In this document: piece after piece, positions 45,117 through 54,237 of the stretch
Numbering within the stretch: the stretch's first letter is position 1
Layout of the letters: the number at the start of each line of letters is the position of its first letter
Assembly (NCBI GenBank): GCA_947497085.1
Contig: CANMFE010000002.1
Location: 248,001-312,000 of the forward strand
Direction of reading: 5' to 3'
Length of the DNA stretch: 64,000 nucleotides
Origin: an uncultured Sphingomonadaceae bacterium
Lineage (GTDB): Bacteria; Pseudomonadota; Alphaproteobacteria; Sphingomonadales; Sphingomonadaceae
Notes under the pieces: generated by a model
Database searches by the model: none
The model's input: the letters and a program-made list of their open reading frames with translations, nothing else
Told to the model about the DNA's origin: nothing
Translations under genes and position numbers: made by a program

Positions 45117-46444
45117 TCGCCCGTCTCCGTTCGTTCTGGCTCGACGTCAATTCCAGCTACTGGTTTTATCCCGCTATATTTTCGCTTCTGGCGTTCGCGC
45201 TGTCTTTTGTGACAGTCTATCTCGACCGCAATGGTGCGGCGGAGTGGCTTAACCAGTTTGAGTGGATGCATCCGGCGCGGCCCGACGGGGCCAGCAATGT
45301 GCTCACCATTATTGCAGGATCGATGATCGGTGTTGCCTCGACCGTTTTTTCCATCACGATCGCCGCTGTAGCCTATGCATCGGGCAATTATGGTCCGCGC
45401 CTGCTCACCAATTTTATGCAGGACAAGGGTAACCAGCTTTCGCTGGGCGTATTTATCGCGACTTTTGTCTATGCTATGATGGTGCTGCGTGTGGTGCGCG
45501 CGGAAGATGAAGACCCTGCCACCGGAACAGACAACGCGGCCACGGTACTGGAAGGATTCGTGCCGCAATTATCGCTGCTGACAGCGTTGAGCATGGCTAT
45601 ATTTGCCGTCGCCATTCTGGTCTATTTTCTGCACCATATCCCCGCTTCTATCCGTATCAATACGGTGCTGGAAGGAATCGGTGAACGGTTGCTGGATGAC
45701 ATTAAAACCCGTTTTCCCGAAGACGCCGAGCCGGACGAGACGGAGGCAGCCAAAGATGGCGAACCTGTTATCGCCCGCAAGGCAGGTTATATTAAAATTA
45801 TCGGTTTCCATTCCCTGTCTGAAGTGGCGCAGGAAAACGATGCACGCATTGTGCTGAAAGTCCGCACTGGCGATTTTGTGCATCCTGATATGCCAGTAGC
45901 TGATCTGATTGGCGGGAAATTGAATGACGATCTCAGCGAGGAAATACTGGATTGTTTCGATCTGGGCGGGATGCGCACGCCAACACAGGATCTGGAATTC
46001 CTGATGGACGAACTGGCCGAAATTGCCCTACGCGCGCTGTCGCCTGGTATCAATGACCCCTTTACAGCCATTACGGCGATGCATTGGCTGGGCGCCGCCA
46101 CGGCAGAAATGGGCCGCCGCAATCTGGACCGCGGCCCGGAACACGATGATTACGAGCGCAAATATCTGTTGCCATTGGATGACGATTTTGCACATTTCGT
46201 GCAGCGAGGATTCGGGGCCATTCGTGCATCAGCCGCTGGCAGCCCAATGGCCTCAATCAATTTCATCGACTGCCTTTATGCCGCCGCAACCGGATGCACA
46301 TCCTGCAAACGCCGATATATCCTTTATGAAGAAGGCCATAAAATGGTGGAACAGGCAGTACATAACCTTGCCGGGCCAAGCATGGATGAACTAAAGGAGA
46401 GGTTGGACAATTTCACCCACTCCATGAAAGATATGGGCATATGA
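45113..46444 (+). CDS. DUF2254 integral membrane protein
   Basis: A 443-residue protein with four hydrophobic helices in the first ~190 residues (IFSLLAFALSFVTVYL, VASTVFSITIAAVAYASG, LGVFIATFVYAMMVLRVV) and a large soluble C-terminal part. Matches the DUF2254 family, whose function is unknown. It is tied to the Mrr gene and nadC by four-base overlaps on both sides. Confidence 0.85.
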   Translation: MIARLRSFWLDVNSSYWFYPAIFSLLAFALSFVTVYLDRNGAAEWLNQFEWMHPARPDGASNVLTIIAGSMIGVASTVFSITIAAVAYASGNYGPRLLTNFMQDKGNQLSLGVFIATFVYAMMVLRVVRAEDEDPATGTDNAATVLEGFVPQLSLLTALSMAIFAVAILVYFLHHIPASIRINTVLEGIGERLLDDIKTRFPEDAEPDETEAAKDGEPVIARKAGYIKIIGFHSLSEVAQENDARIVLKVRTGDFVHPDMPVADLIGGKLNDDLSEEILDCFDLGGMRTPTQDLEFLMDELAEIALRALSPGINDPFTAITAMHWLGAATAEMGRRNLDRGPEHDDYERKYLLPLDDDFAHFVQRGFGAIRASAAGSPMASINFIDCLYAAATGCTSCKRRYILYEEGHKMVEQAVHNLAGPSMDELKERLDNFTHSMKDMGI

Positions 46445-47298
46445 CCTTCCAACTCGACCGTTTCGACCTTGACGCTTTTGTGCAGTCCACATTTGCCGAA
46501 GACCTTGGCCCTGCGCCTGATTTTGTGGGGGATATTACCTCTGAAGCCGTGATCCCCGCCGATGCAGTATTTACCGGGGTAATGGACAGCCGGCATGAGG
46601 CGGTGATTGCGGGGCTGCCCATTGCCGAAGCCTTTTTCCGCGCGCGCGATCCGAATGTCGAGATTGAGATACTGGCGCGAGAAGGCGAGAAAGTCGCGGC
46701 GGGAACCGACGTTATGCGGCTGAAAGGGAATGGACAGGCGCTGCTGACCGCGGAGCGCAGCGCACTCAACACCGTGCAGCACCTGACCGGCATTGCCACC
46801 ATGGCGCGTACTTACGTGGACCGGATTGCGGGCACGGGGGCGACGCTGCTCGACACGCGCAAGACCATTCCCGGCCTGCGCGTGCTGGAAAAATACGCCA
46901 CCCGCATGGGCGGCGCGCAGAACCACCGCATGGGGTTGTGGGACGCGGCGATGATCAAGGATAACCATGTCGCGGTGGCGGGTGATATTGGCGAGGCGGT
47001 GCGCCGCGCCGTGGCCACAGGGATTCAACGCATCATCGTCGAGGTGGACCGGGTCGACCAGATCGAACCCGCGCTGGAAGCGGGCGCAACGCACCTGCTC
47101 CTTGACAATATGGAACCGTCCGTGCTGCGCGGCGCAGTGACGCTGATCGGGGGCCGCGTACCAACCGAAGCATCGGGCGGGGTTAATCTCGACACGATCC
47201 GCGATATTGCCGAAACGGGCGTCGATTTCATTTCGGTCGGCCGCCTGACGCAGAGCGCGCCCGCCGCCGATATCGGTCTCGATTTCGCGCAGGTTTAG
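46441..47298 (+). CDS. nadC: Nicotinate-nucleotide pyrophosphorylase (carboxylating)
   Basis: A 285-residue enzyme turning quinolinate and PRPP into nicotinate mononucleotide. Family features: EDLGPAPDFVGDITSEAVIP, SALNTVQHLTGIATMA, DTRKTIPGLRVLEKYA and KDNHVAVAG. It shares the ATGA stitch with DUF2254. The next gene follows four bases later. Confidence 0.96.
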   Translation: MTFQLDRFDLDAFVQSTFAEDLGPAPDFVGDITSEAVIPADAVFTGVMDSRHEAVIAGLPIAEAFFRARDPNVEIEILAREGEKVAAGTDVMRLKGNGQALLTAERSALNTVQHLTGIATMARTYVDRIAGTGATLLDTRKTIPGLRVLEKYATRMGGAQNHRMGLWDAAMIKDNHVAVAGDIGEAVRRAVATGIQRIIVEVDRVDQIEPALEAGATHLLLDNMEPSVLRGAVTLIGGRVPTEASGGVNLDTIRDIAETGVDFISVGRLTQSAPAADIGLDFAQV

Positions 47299-47302
47299 GC
47301 AG

Positions 47303-48031
47303 GTGCCGGATTTTCGTAAAATAGCTGCCGCGCTTATTGCAGCATGGCTCGCACTGGCGGTGTCCATGCCCGCGCTGGCCCAGGCCTATCAGTGCCGTAT
47401 CCCGCGGGGGGTGGATGCTGCGCCACAGATGCGCAAACCCGCCGATGAATCGCGCCGTGTCAAGCAGGTGGACGGCTATCTGCTCGCGCTTAGCTGGTCT
47501 CCCGAATTCTGCCGCACGCGGCAGGAAAGCCGCCGGCATAAAGGCCAGTGCGGCGGCACGCTGGGCGATTTCGGCTTTATCCTGCACGGGCTGTGGCCCG
47601 AAACGCGCGGCAGTGATTATCCGCGCTGGTGCGCATGGCAGACACCCGTCCCACGCGACACTATCCGCAAAAACATGTGCACCATCCCGTCCGAACGTTT
47701 GATCGCCCGGCAATGGGCCAAGCATGGTAGCTGTATGACGCGCAGGCCCGATACCTATTTCCGTATCTCGCGTACCATGTATGACGCGGTGCGTTATCCA
47801 GACATGTCTGCATTGTCACGCAAGCCGCTGACCATTGGCGCTTTTCGCAGGGCATTTGCCGCCGCCAATCCGGGGTTGGAACATGACATGATACTAGTGA
47901 AAACCAATGGGCGCGGCTGGCTGGAGGAAGTGCGGCTGTGCCTGGCAAAAAACTTCCGTCCACGCCGCTGCGCTGCGCATAACCCGCGGCAACGCGCCAA
48001 CCGCACCATCAAGATCTGGCGCGGGCTTTAA
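47303..48031 (+). CDS. Ribonuclease T2-family protein
   Basis: A 242-residue exported RNase. A signal peptide (AWLALAVSMPALAQA) precedes both catalytic segments: CAS I FILHGLWPE and CAS II RQWAKHGSC, each with its His. Several Cys pairs suggest disulfides. The start is GTG, four bases after nadC, the only in-frame start that keeps the signal peptide. Likely periplasmic RNA scavenging at the 3' end of the nad unit. Confidence 0.9.
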   Translation: MPDFRKIAAALIAAWLALAVSMPALAQAYQCRIPRGVDAAPQMRKPADESRRVKQVDGYLLALSWSPEFCRTRQESRRHKGQCGGTLGDFGFILHGLWPETRGSDYPRWCAWQTPVPRDTIRKNMCTIPSERLIARQWAKHGSCMTRRPDTYFRISRTMYDAVRYPDMSALSRKPLTIGAFRRAFAAANPGLEHDMILVKTNGRGWLEEVRLCLAKNFRPRRCAAHNPRQRANRTIKIWRGL

Positions 48032-48046
48032 GCTGCACTTTTACTG

Positions 48047-48110
48047 CCGCTCAGGCTGAGCCTGTCGAAGCCTCATGCCAAGCACCCTTCGAAAAGCTCA
48101 CGGTGAGCGG
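48047..48110. repeat. Intergenic inverted repeat (GACAAGCTCAGG family), copy 2
   Basis: CCGCTCAGGCTGAGCCTGTC followed by GAAG, and an inverted partner CCCTTCGAAAAGCTCACGGT with GAGCGG. It is in the gap between convergent genes and could act as a two-way transcription stop. Confidence 0.7.
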
Positions 48111-48127
48111 TTTACCCTAAGATTCAA

Positions 48128-49474
48128 TCACTCCGGTATCGCGCTTTTTTCCAGCACTGAATCGAGCTGAAGCGTGCGATAACCCCAAAGCAGCAGCACC
48201 GCGCACAGCAGTATCAGCAATCCAAATGCGACCGTTTCATTCCAGCCATAAATCAGTACACCGAGCGCAGGGGCAAAGACAAAGGCGGCACCATTGATCG
48301 ACGCGACCATACCCGCCACCTGCCCCTGCTCCGCCCGTGTGAGCACCAGCGAAGCGCCCGCCGTAAAACCGGGCCGGAACAGGCCGAACCCAAGCGAAGC
48401 CAAAGCATAGCCGATAGTGATGCCATGCAGGTCGCCGGACAGCCCGACTAAAAGCGACCCCAACCCGCCCACCGCCATGCCCCATAAAACGGACGTGCGC
48501 GGCCCCATGCCGAGATAAGGGATCAGCCCCCATTGTGAGACCAGAGTGGCGAATGCACCCGCCATCAACACAATGCCAACCGACTGCGCGCCCAGCTCAG
48601 GCGTATCGCGCAGACCCAACCGGTCGAGCACGAGGAAACCGATAATGCCCAGCAATATCGCATGCGCATGACCGCCAATCAGGCCGGAGACAAACCATGG
48701 CCGTAGCCGCGTATCTGTCCATTTAAGCACTGTTTCCGTGACAGTCTCCGCGCTGTCATCATCGCCCTCATCACTCAGCTTCGTACTGGATGATGCCGTG
48801 CCATAGGGTTCCGAAATCACCCGGCCTTTTGCGGCGAAGCGCGGATCATCATTGGGCAGGCGCAACCTGAGTGCGGCCAGCACGATCAGGCCGAACAGCG
48901 CAAACAGCACAAACGGGCTGAGCAGCCCCAGAAACGGAAAGATAATCAGCGGCGCGATGGCCGGGCCGATAACCGTGCCCAGCCCAAACGAAGAAGCGAT
49001 AAGCGACAGCGCCTTGGTCCGCTCCGATCGTGCGGTACGTGAGGCGACATAGGCCTGTACCGCTGGCGGCGCTGCGGACCCCAGCCCGCCATACAGGCTG
49101 CGGAAAATGGCGAATATCAACAGCGTCACACCGCCCGAAAGCATTCCCTGAAGACCAAACCAGAGCGCCAGTCCGCACAGGCTGAATGAACTGATAAAGC
49201 CCCACATGCCAAGTTTCATGAGCGCTTTGCGGCCACGCCGATCCGACATGCGGGCCCAGCGCGGCGCAGTCATCACCCATAAAAGCGCTGACCAGCTATA
49301 GGCCAGCGACACCCAGAAATCAGAGATGCCCAGCTTAGTGCCGATGGACGGCATGATCGACTGCATCGCGGTATTGCCCGCTGCGGTAACCAGCATGACG
49401 AGAAACAATATCGCCATCCGGTCATTGGGCAGCCGATCGCTCCCCACCGGCATGGGCGGTGCATTTACGGCCAT
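48128..49474 (-). CDS. Major facilitator superfamily transporter
   Basis: A 448-residue membrane protein with about 12 hydrophobic segments and an MFS loop 2-3 motif (RWARMSDRRGRKALMKLG). The central loop is charged (DEGDDDSAETVTE). It may be a drug or metabolite exporter. The start at 49474 lies inside the last codons of the upstream monooxygenase-like gene (10-base overlap), so the two are co-translated. Confidence 0.9.
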   Translation of the reverse strand: MAVNAPPMPVGSDRLPNDRMAILFLVMLVTAAGNTAMQSIMPSIGTKLGISDFWVSLAYSWSALLWVMTAPRWARMSDRRGRKALMKLGMWGFISSFSLCGLALWFGLQGMLSGGVTLLIFAIFRSLYGGLGSAAPPAVQAYVASRTARSERTKALSLIASSFGLGTVIGPAIAPLIIFPFLGLLSPFVLFALFGLIVLAALRLRLPNDDPRFAAKGRVISEPYGTASSSTKLSDEGDDDSAETVTETVLKWTDTRLRPWFVSGLIGGHAHAILLGIIGFLVLDRLGLRDTPELGAQSVGIVLMAGAFATLVSQWGLIPYLGMGPRTSVLWGMAVGGLGSLLVGLSGDLHGITIGYALASLGFGLFRPGFTAGASLVLTRAEQGQVAGMVASINGAAFVFAPALGVLIYGWNETVAFGLLILLCAVLLLWGYRTLQLDSVLEKSAIPE

Positions 49475-49806
49475 TGATACCCGCGCTCGACCTGCGCCAC
49501 ATATAGCGTATAGGCGCTGTACCAGCGCGCACGGCCCTGTTCCCGCATTTCCGCATGCTCGGCATTGTCGCGCCATGCTTTCGCATCTGCATCGCTTTTC
49601 CAGTAACTGACTGTAATGCCCAGGCCATCATCACCGCGCACACTTTCAACGGCAACAAAGCCGGGCTGGCGGCAGGCAAGCTCTTCCATGCGCTGCGCCG
49701 CGGCCTGATACCCCGCGTCATCCCTATCCGTACGCTGCGCGGTAAAGATGACAGCGATGCTGCCGGGTGGAATATCTTGTGAGTTGAGTGGTGGAATAGA
49801 TGACAT
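49465..49806 (-). CDS. Antibiotic biosynthesis monooxygenase (ABM) domain protein
   Basis: A 113-residue ferredoxin-like dimeric-barrel protein: AVIFTAQRTDRDDAGYQAAA, then PGFVAVESVRGDDGLGITVS and YWKSDADAKAW. Such small proteins include heme- and quinone-acting monooxygenases; the substrate is unknown. It overlaps the MFS gene. AGAGGG precedes the start. Confidence 0.85.
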   Translation of the reverse strand: MSSIPPLNSQDIPPGSIAVIFTAQRTDRDDAGYQAAAQRMEELACRQPGFVAVESVRGDDGLGITVSYWKSDADAKAWRDNAEHAEMREQGRARWYSAYTLYVAQVERGYQWP

Positions 49807-49949
49807 ATCATCCCTCTATCGCGGCTGTACGGCAAATAACAGCTTCATCTTATATGCACGTGCACACATCTATCGATTGTTGCAATATATGCAGATATTT
49901 GCGATGGCAGCGGCTTAATCGCCATTGGCACCATATTAAAGAGAATTAC

Positions 49950-50576
49950 ATGACATCATCTGATCTGGCCGAACGTTCGCTTGGCCATCGCATCAAATCC
50001 CGCATCACCCGTTTTTTCGGGCCGTGGGGCGTCTTTTTCAAAGGTTTTGTAAAACATCCGGTGATGGTGGGGTCGATCATCCCCTCATCACGCTATACCG
50101 TGAACAAGATGCTGGCACCGGTGGATTGGGAAAACACCAACCTGTTTGTCGAATATGGCCCTGGAATTGGCACATTTTGCGGCCCCGTTCTGGAACGGAT
50201 AAAGGGTGATGCGACTTTGCTCGTAATCGACACCAATGAAGATTTTATCAAATATCTGCGCAAGACTTTTACCGACAGCCGGTTCAAGGCAGTGCATGGC
50301 AGCGCGGCAGATGTAGAAGGTATTATCCGCGAACACGGGTTTGAGCATGCCGATTATGTCCTTTCCGGCCTGCCCTTTTCCACATTACCCGGTGACCTGG
50401 GGCCACAAATCGCGCAGAAAACTGCCGATGTGCTGCGCCCAGGCGGGGCTTTTCTGGTGTATCAGTTTACAGCGGCTGCACGTGATTTCATGTCACCGCA
50501 TTTCCGCAGGATCGACAGTGGTTTTGAATTCTGGAACATACTGCCTTGCAAGCTGTTCTGGGGCTGGAAAGAATAG
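49950..50576 (+). CDS. SAM-dependent methyltransferase (PmtA-like phospholipid N-methyltransferase)
   Basis: A 208-residue class-I methyltransferase. SAM motif I is FVEYGPGIGTFCGPVL, followed by VIDTNEDFIKYL and YVLSGLPFSTLP. The N-terminus VFFKGFVKHPVMVGSIIPSS matches PmtA-type phosphatidylethanolamine methyltransferases and related enzymes, so lipid methylation is likely but not proven. The start at 49950 is preferred; earlier frame positions lack similarity. Confidence 0.82.
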   Translation: MTSSDLAERSLGHRIKSRITRFFGPWGVFFKGFVKHPVMVGSIIPSSRYTVNKMLAPVDWENTNLFVEYGPGIGTFCGPVLERIKGDATLLVIDTNEDFIKYLRKTFTDSRFKAVHGSAADVEGIIREHGFEHADYVLSGLPFSTLPGDLGPQIAQKTADVLRPGGAFLVYQFTAAARDFMSPHFRRIDSGFEFWNILPCKLFWGWKE

Positions 50577-50610
50577 GCGTGCAATCCTTGCGCTGGAACC
50601 ACGCATTTCA

Positions 50611-50639
50611 TTGACAAATGCCGGGACTCGGCCTATTTG
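50611..50639 (+). promoter_or_regulatory. Promoter candidate for rpoZ
   Basis: A perfect TTGACA, 17-base spacer and TATTTG, about 40 bases before the rpoZ start. Confidence 0.6.
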
Positions 50640-50679
50640 GCATCCTTTCCAAATGTTTTAAGATTATGGAGCACCATTC

Positions 50680-51024
50680 ATGGCGCGCGTTACCGTTGAA
50701 GATTGCGTAGATAAAGTTACCAACCGTTTTGACCTTGTCCTGCTGGCCGCACAGCGTGCGCGCGAAATTTCAGGCGGTGATGAGCTGACCATTGAACGCG
50801 ACCGTGACAAGAACCCGGTTGTCGCGCTGCGTGAAATTGCCGAAGAAACTATGAAGCCGAAAGAGCTCAAGGAAAATCTGGTACAGTCACTGCAGAAAGT
50901 ACAGCTCGACGATGATGATGTGGCCGATGAAATCGGTTCGATCAGCCAGTCTGCCGAAGCGCTTCGCCTGACCGCATCTGCGCCAACACGCAGCACAACG
51001 ATCAGCAAGGATTTCGAAGCTTAA
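50680..51024 (+). CDS. rpoZ: RNA polymerase omega subunit
   Basis: A 114-residue subunit that helps assemble RNA polymerase and sets ppGpp response. N-terminal [20 protein letters not shown] and [10 protein letters not shown] with [14 protein letters not shown] are family hallmarks. A strong terminator follows. Confidence 0.96.
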   Translation: MARVTVEDCVDKVTNRFDLVLLAAQRAREISGGDELTIERDRDKNPVVALREIAEETMKPKELKENLVQSLQKVQLDDDDVADEIGSISQSAEALRLTASAPTRSTTISKDFEA

Positions 51025-51045
51025 GTTATAGCTTCAGCAAAAAGT

Positions 51046-51081
51046 AAAAGGGCCGTAGCGTTTCATCGCTGCGGCCCTTTT
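51046..51081 (+). terminator. Intrinsic terminator of rpoZ
   Basis: AAAAGGGCCGTAGCG pairs with CGCTGCGGCCCTTTT around a 6-base loop, with one T-G wobble, 22 bases after the stop codon. Confidence 0.92.
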
Positions 51082-51112
51082 GTGTACACTGTAGTTTCTA
51101 TCCAGCAGAACC

Positions 51113-51135
51113 CGTCATTCCCGCACAGGCGGGAT
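51113..51135. repeat. Intergenic hairpin repeat (CGTCATTCC family)
   Basis: CGTCATTCCCGCACAGGCGG with the following GAT, the same hairpin type as at 10335 and 33796. Between the convergent rpoZ and ftsH genes. Confidence 0.6.
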
Positions 51136-51181
51136 GAGGGGGCAATCCACTTCCTCATTGCATGTCACCCCAGCAGCGGAG

Positions 51182-53131
51182 CTACGCGCCCTGAGGCTTG
51201 GGATCCTGGAACGGTCCTTTTTTCGCGCCAGTCTTGGGAATCGAGCTGCCCGCTGTAGGGATAGGTGCAGCCGGTGTATCATTGTCATCCGGTCGGTCGA
51301 CCTTGCCGGTGTCCAGCAGCTTGTCGATTTCCTCACCGCTCAGCGTTTCATATTCGAGCAATGCATTGGCAAGCAGGTGGAGCTGGTCCTCATGCGTGGT
51401 TAGCACCTCTTTCGCACGGTCATAGCCAGCATCGATAATCTTGCGGATTTCCGCGTCGATTTTCTTCGACGTTTCGCCCGACATCATCGTGCGCTGGGTC
51501 TGTCCCATGCCGAGATAGCCTTCATTCTGCTCCTCATACATGACCGGGCCCATTTCATCGGACATGCCCCATTTGGTGACCATGTCCTTGGCCAAACCGG
51601 TCGCGTACTGAATATCACCGCTGGCACCGCTTGACACTTTATCATAGCCGAAAATCACTTCCTCGGCGACGCGGCCACCCATGGATACAGCCAGATTGGC
51701 GTACATCTTGTCACGGTGATAGCTGTAATTGTCCCGTTCAGGCAGGCGCATCACCATGCCCAGCGCGCGGCCGCGCGGAATGATGGTCGCCTTGTGGATC
51801 GGGTCAGATGCCGGTTCATGGACCGATACAATGGCATGGCCTGCCTCATGATAGGCAGTCATTTTCTTCTCGTCCTCGGTCATCACCATGGACTTGCGCT
51901 CGCTGCCCATCATGACCTTGTCCTTGGCTTCTTCAAATTCATCCATTGCCACCAGGCGCTTTTGCCGGCGTGCAGCCAGAAGCGCCGCTTCGTTGACGAG
52001 GTTGGCAAGGTCAGCACCGGAAAACCCGGGTGTTCCGCGCGCAATGGTGCGGGCATTGACATCGGGTGCCAATGGCACTTTCTTCATATGCACCTGCAGG
52101 ATTTTTTCCCGTCCCTCAATATCGGGAACCGGTACAACAACCTGCCTGTCAAAACGGCCAGGGCGCAGCAATGCCGGATCCAGCACGTCTGGACGGTTGG
52201 TCGCGGCGATAATGATAATGCCTTCATTCGCCTCAAAACCATCCATCTCGACCAAGAGCTGGTTGAGCGTCTGCTCACGTTCATCATTGGAGTTGCCCAT
52301 GCCTGAACCGCGATGACGGCCGACCGCGTCAATCTCGTCAATAAAGACAATACATGGCGCGTTTTTCTTCGCCTGTTCAAACATGTCGCGCACACGGCTC
52401 GCGCCCACGCCAACAAACATTTCTACAAAGTCCGAGCCTGAAATAGTGAAGAAAGGCACGCCTGCTTCACCGGCAATAGCACGTGCCAGCAATGTCTTAC
52501 CGGTGCCGGGCGAACCCACCAGCAATGCACCCTTCGGAATCTGGCCGCCTAGCCGCGCAAATTTGGAAGGGTCTCTTAAAAACTCGACAATTTCCTGCAA
52601 TTCCTCACGCGCTTCATCAATGCCGGCCACGTCCTCAAACGTCACCTTGCCCTGTTTTTCGGTGAGCAGCTTTGCCTTTGACTTGCCAAAGCCCATGGCA
52701 CCGCCAGCTCCGCCGCCTTTCTGCACCTGCCTGAGCACGAAAAACGCGATACCAAGGATCAACAGGAAAGGCAGCGCCTGAATCAGCAGCACAGTCAAAA
52801 GGCTGGTCTGTTCCTTCGGCGCACCGCTATATTCAACGCCCTCATCCTCAAGCAGCTTTACCAATGTGGGATCATTGGGCACCTGCTTGGTGACGAACAT
52901 GGTGGTGTCATTATATTTGCCAACGATACTGTCCGGGCCGATCTGGACGGATTTGACCTCGCCGCCCACCACCTTTTCCTTAAAGGCGCTGTAGCTGATC
53001 TCTGTCGTTGCTGCATTCTGGCCGCGGTCGAACATCGACACAACCACCAGCAATGCAATAATAACCCCCGCCCAGATGAGCATGTTTTTCATCCACGGAT
53101 TAGGGCCGCTGGGTTCCTGTTCGTCATTCAT
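51182..53131 (-). CDS. ftsH: ATP-dependent zinc metalloprotease FtsH
   Basis: A 649-residue inner-membrane AAA+ protease. Two membrane helices frame a periplasmic domain. Walker A is [13 protein letters not shown] (the common first residue pair is GPPG), Walker [36 protein letters not shown], and the zinc site HEAGH near residue 420. Degrades misfolded and regulatory proteins. It is the last gene of the cpoB-tilS-ftsH group on the minus strand. Confidence 0.97.
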   Translation of the reverse strand: MNDEQEPSGPNPWMKNMLIWAGVIIALLVVVSMFDRGQNAATTEISYSAFKEKVVGGEVKSVQIGPDSIVGKYNDTTMFVTKQVPNDPTLVKLLEDEGVEYSGAPKEQTSLLTVLLIQALPFLLILGIAFFVLRQVQKGGGAGGAMGFGKSKAKLLTEKQGKVTFEDVAGIDEAREELQEIVEFLRDPSKFARLGGQIPKGALLVGSPGTGKTLLARAIAGEAGVPFFTISGSDFVEMFVGVGASRVRDMFEQAKKNAPCIVFIDEIDAVGRHRGSGMGNSNDEREQTLNQLLVEMDGFEANEGIIIIAATNRPDVLDPALLRPGRFDRQVVVPVPDIEGREKILQVHMKKVPLAPDVNARTIARGTPGFSGADLANLVNEAALLAARRQKRLVAMDEFEEAKDKVMMGSERKSMVMTEDEKKMTAYHEAGHAIVSVHEPASDPIHKATIIPRGRALGMVMRLPERDNYSYHRDKMYANLAVSMGGRVAEEVIFGYDKVSSGASGDIQYATGLAKDMVTKWGMSDEMGPVMYEEQNEGYLGMGQTQRTMMSGETSKKIDAEIRKIIDAGYDRAKEVLTTHEDQLHLLANALLEYETLSGEEIDKLLDTGKVDRPDDNDTPAAPIPTAGSSIPKTGAKKGPFQDPKPQGA

Positions 53132-53277
53132 AATTCGAATCTTTCGGTAAACTGTCTATTTGCCAAGATAAGCGCAATATCCTGAATGACAATATAATGC
53201 CGCGCACAAAGGTGATGGATTCTCTGATTCCCGCCGAATTTTCACATAAAATGCCGCAATATTCAGTTCGTGGGCTG

Positions 53278-54225
53278 CTATTCTCCGCTTCGCGGCGGGG
53301 CCGGGCGGAATGTCCACACAGGCCCGCCCTCGCACAAAATATCGCCAATCATTGTTTTTTCACCAGCCTTCAACGTCACCAGCGTACGCATGACACTGTC
53401 CCCGCGCGGCTGTGTGTCAGGCGCAAGCAATGCCAGACAATGCAGCAGTAACCGGCGCAGGATTTCAGTGGGATAATCCGTATTGCCAAGCGTTATGGTA
53501 TGGCCGTCCTGAACCACATGGGCATCCGCTTCCCGCATGGTCAGCCAGTCCAGCGCCGCGCCCGCATCGGCCAGCGCCTGCGCCGACCGGTTGGCGGCAA
53601 CCGCGTCCAGCATATCAAGTGATTCCAACGCCTGGCGCATGCGGACACGGTCAAAATCAATATTGACGTTGCTCGGGTCATGCACATGGGGAATAGCGTG
53701 GACCGCGCAATATTCCAGCAGCTCTATCTTGCGGAAATCCAGCAATGGGCGGATAATATTGCCATTTGTCGCCCGCACTCCGCTAAGCCCGTCCAGTCCG
53801 GCCCCGCGTGCCAGCCGCAGCAACAGCGTTTCCAGTTGGTCATCGCCATGATGCGCGGTCGCGATCCATGCACATCCATTCTCAGCCGCCCAGTCATTTA
53901 GCAACGCATAGCGTGCAGCACGGGCTGCCGACTGGAGGTTGCCGGTGATTGGCTTTGCGGGTTGCAAAATATTGTGCGGGATATCCCGGTCTGCACAGTA
54001 AGCAGACACCAAGGCGGCTTCATCCGCGCTTTCGCTGCGCAAGCCATGGTCCACACTCGCGGCACGGATACGGCCCGGCCAGACATGATGTCCCAGCACA
54101 AGCAATGCCATGCTGTCCGGGCCGCCTGATACCGCAATGCCCAGATATGTGGTGGAATCCGCGAAACCGGGCGTCAGTTTTTCTAGGCTGTCCTGAAAGC
54201 GCTCTTCAATGGGCCTGCCTGCCAT
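53278..54225 (-). CDS. tilS: tRNA(Ile)-lysidine synthetase
   Basis: A 315-residue enzyme that converts C34 of tRNA-Ile2 to lysidine so it reads AUA. PP-loop AVSGGPDSMALL at residues 31-42, then ASVDHGLR, ATAHHGDDQLETLLLRLARG and RPLLDFRKIELLEY. It is the short form lacking the extra C-terminal domains of the E. coli enzyme. It follows cpoB by 12 bases. Confidence 0.94.
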   Translation of the reverse strand: MAGRPIEERFQDSLEKLTPGFADSTTYLGIAVSGGPDSMALLVLGHHVWPGRIRAASVDHGLRSESADEAALVSAYCADRDIPHNILQPAKPITGNLQSAARAARYALLNDWAAENGCAWIATAHHGDDQLETLLLRLARGAGLDGLSGVRATNGNIIRPLLDFRKIELLEYCAVHAIPHVHDPSNVNIDFDRVRMRQALESLDMLDAVAANRSAQALADAGAALDWLTMREADAHVVQDGHTITLGNTDYPTEILRRLLLHCLALLAPDTQPRGDSVMRTLVTLKAGEKTMIGDILCEGGPVWTFRPAPPRSGE

Positions 54226-54237
54226 ATCACAGATATT

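Noticed and set aside
46324-47367. Long minus-strand open frame opposite nadC
   Set aside because: Antisense to nadC with strong family motifs. The length reflects GC-rich codon bias.
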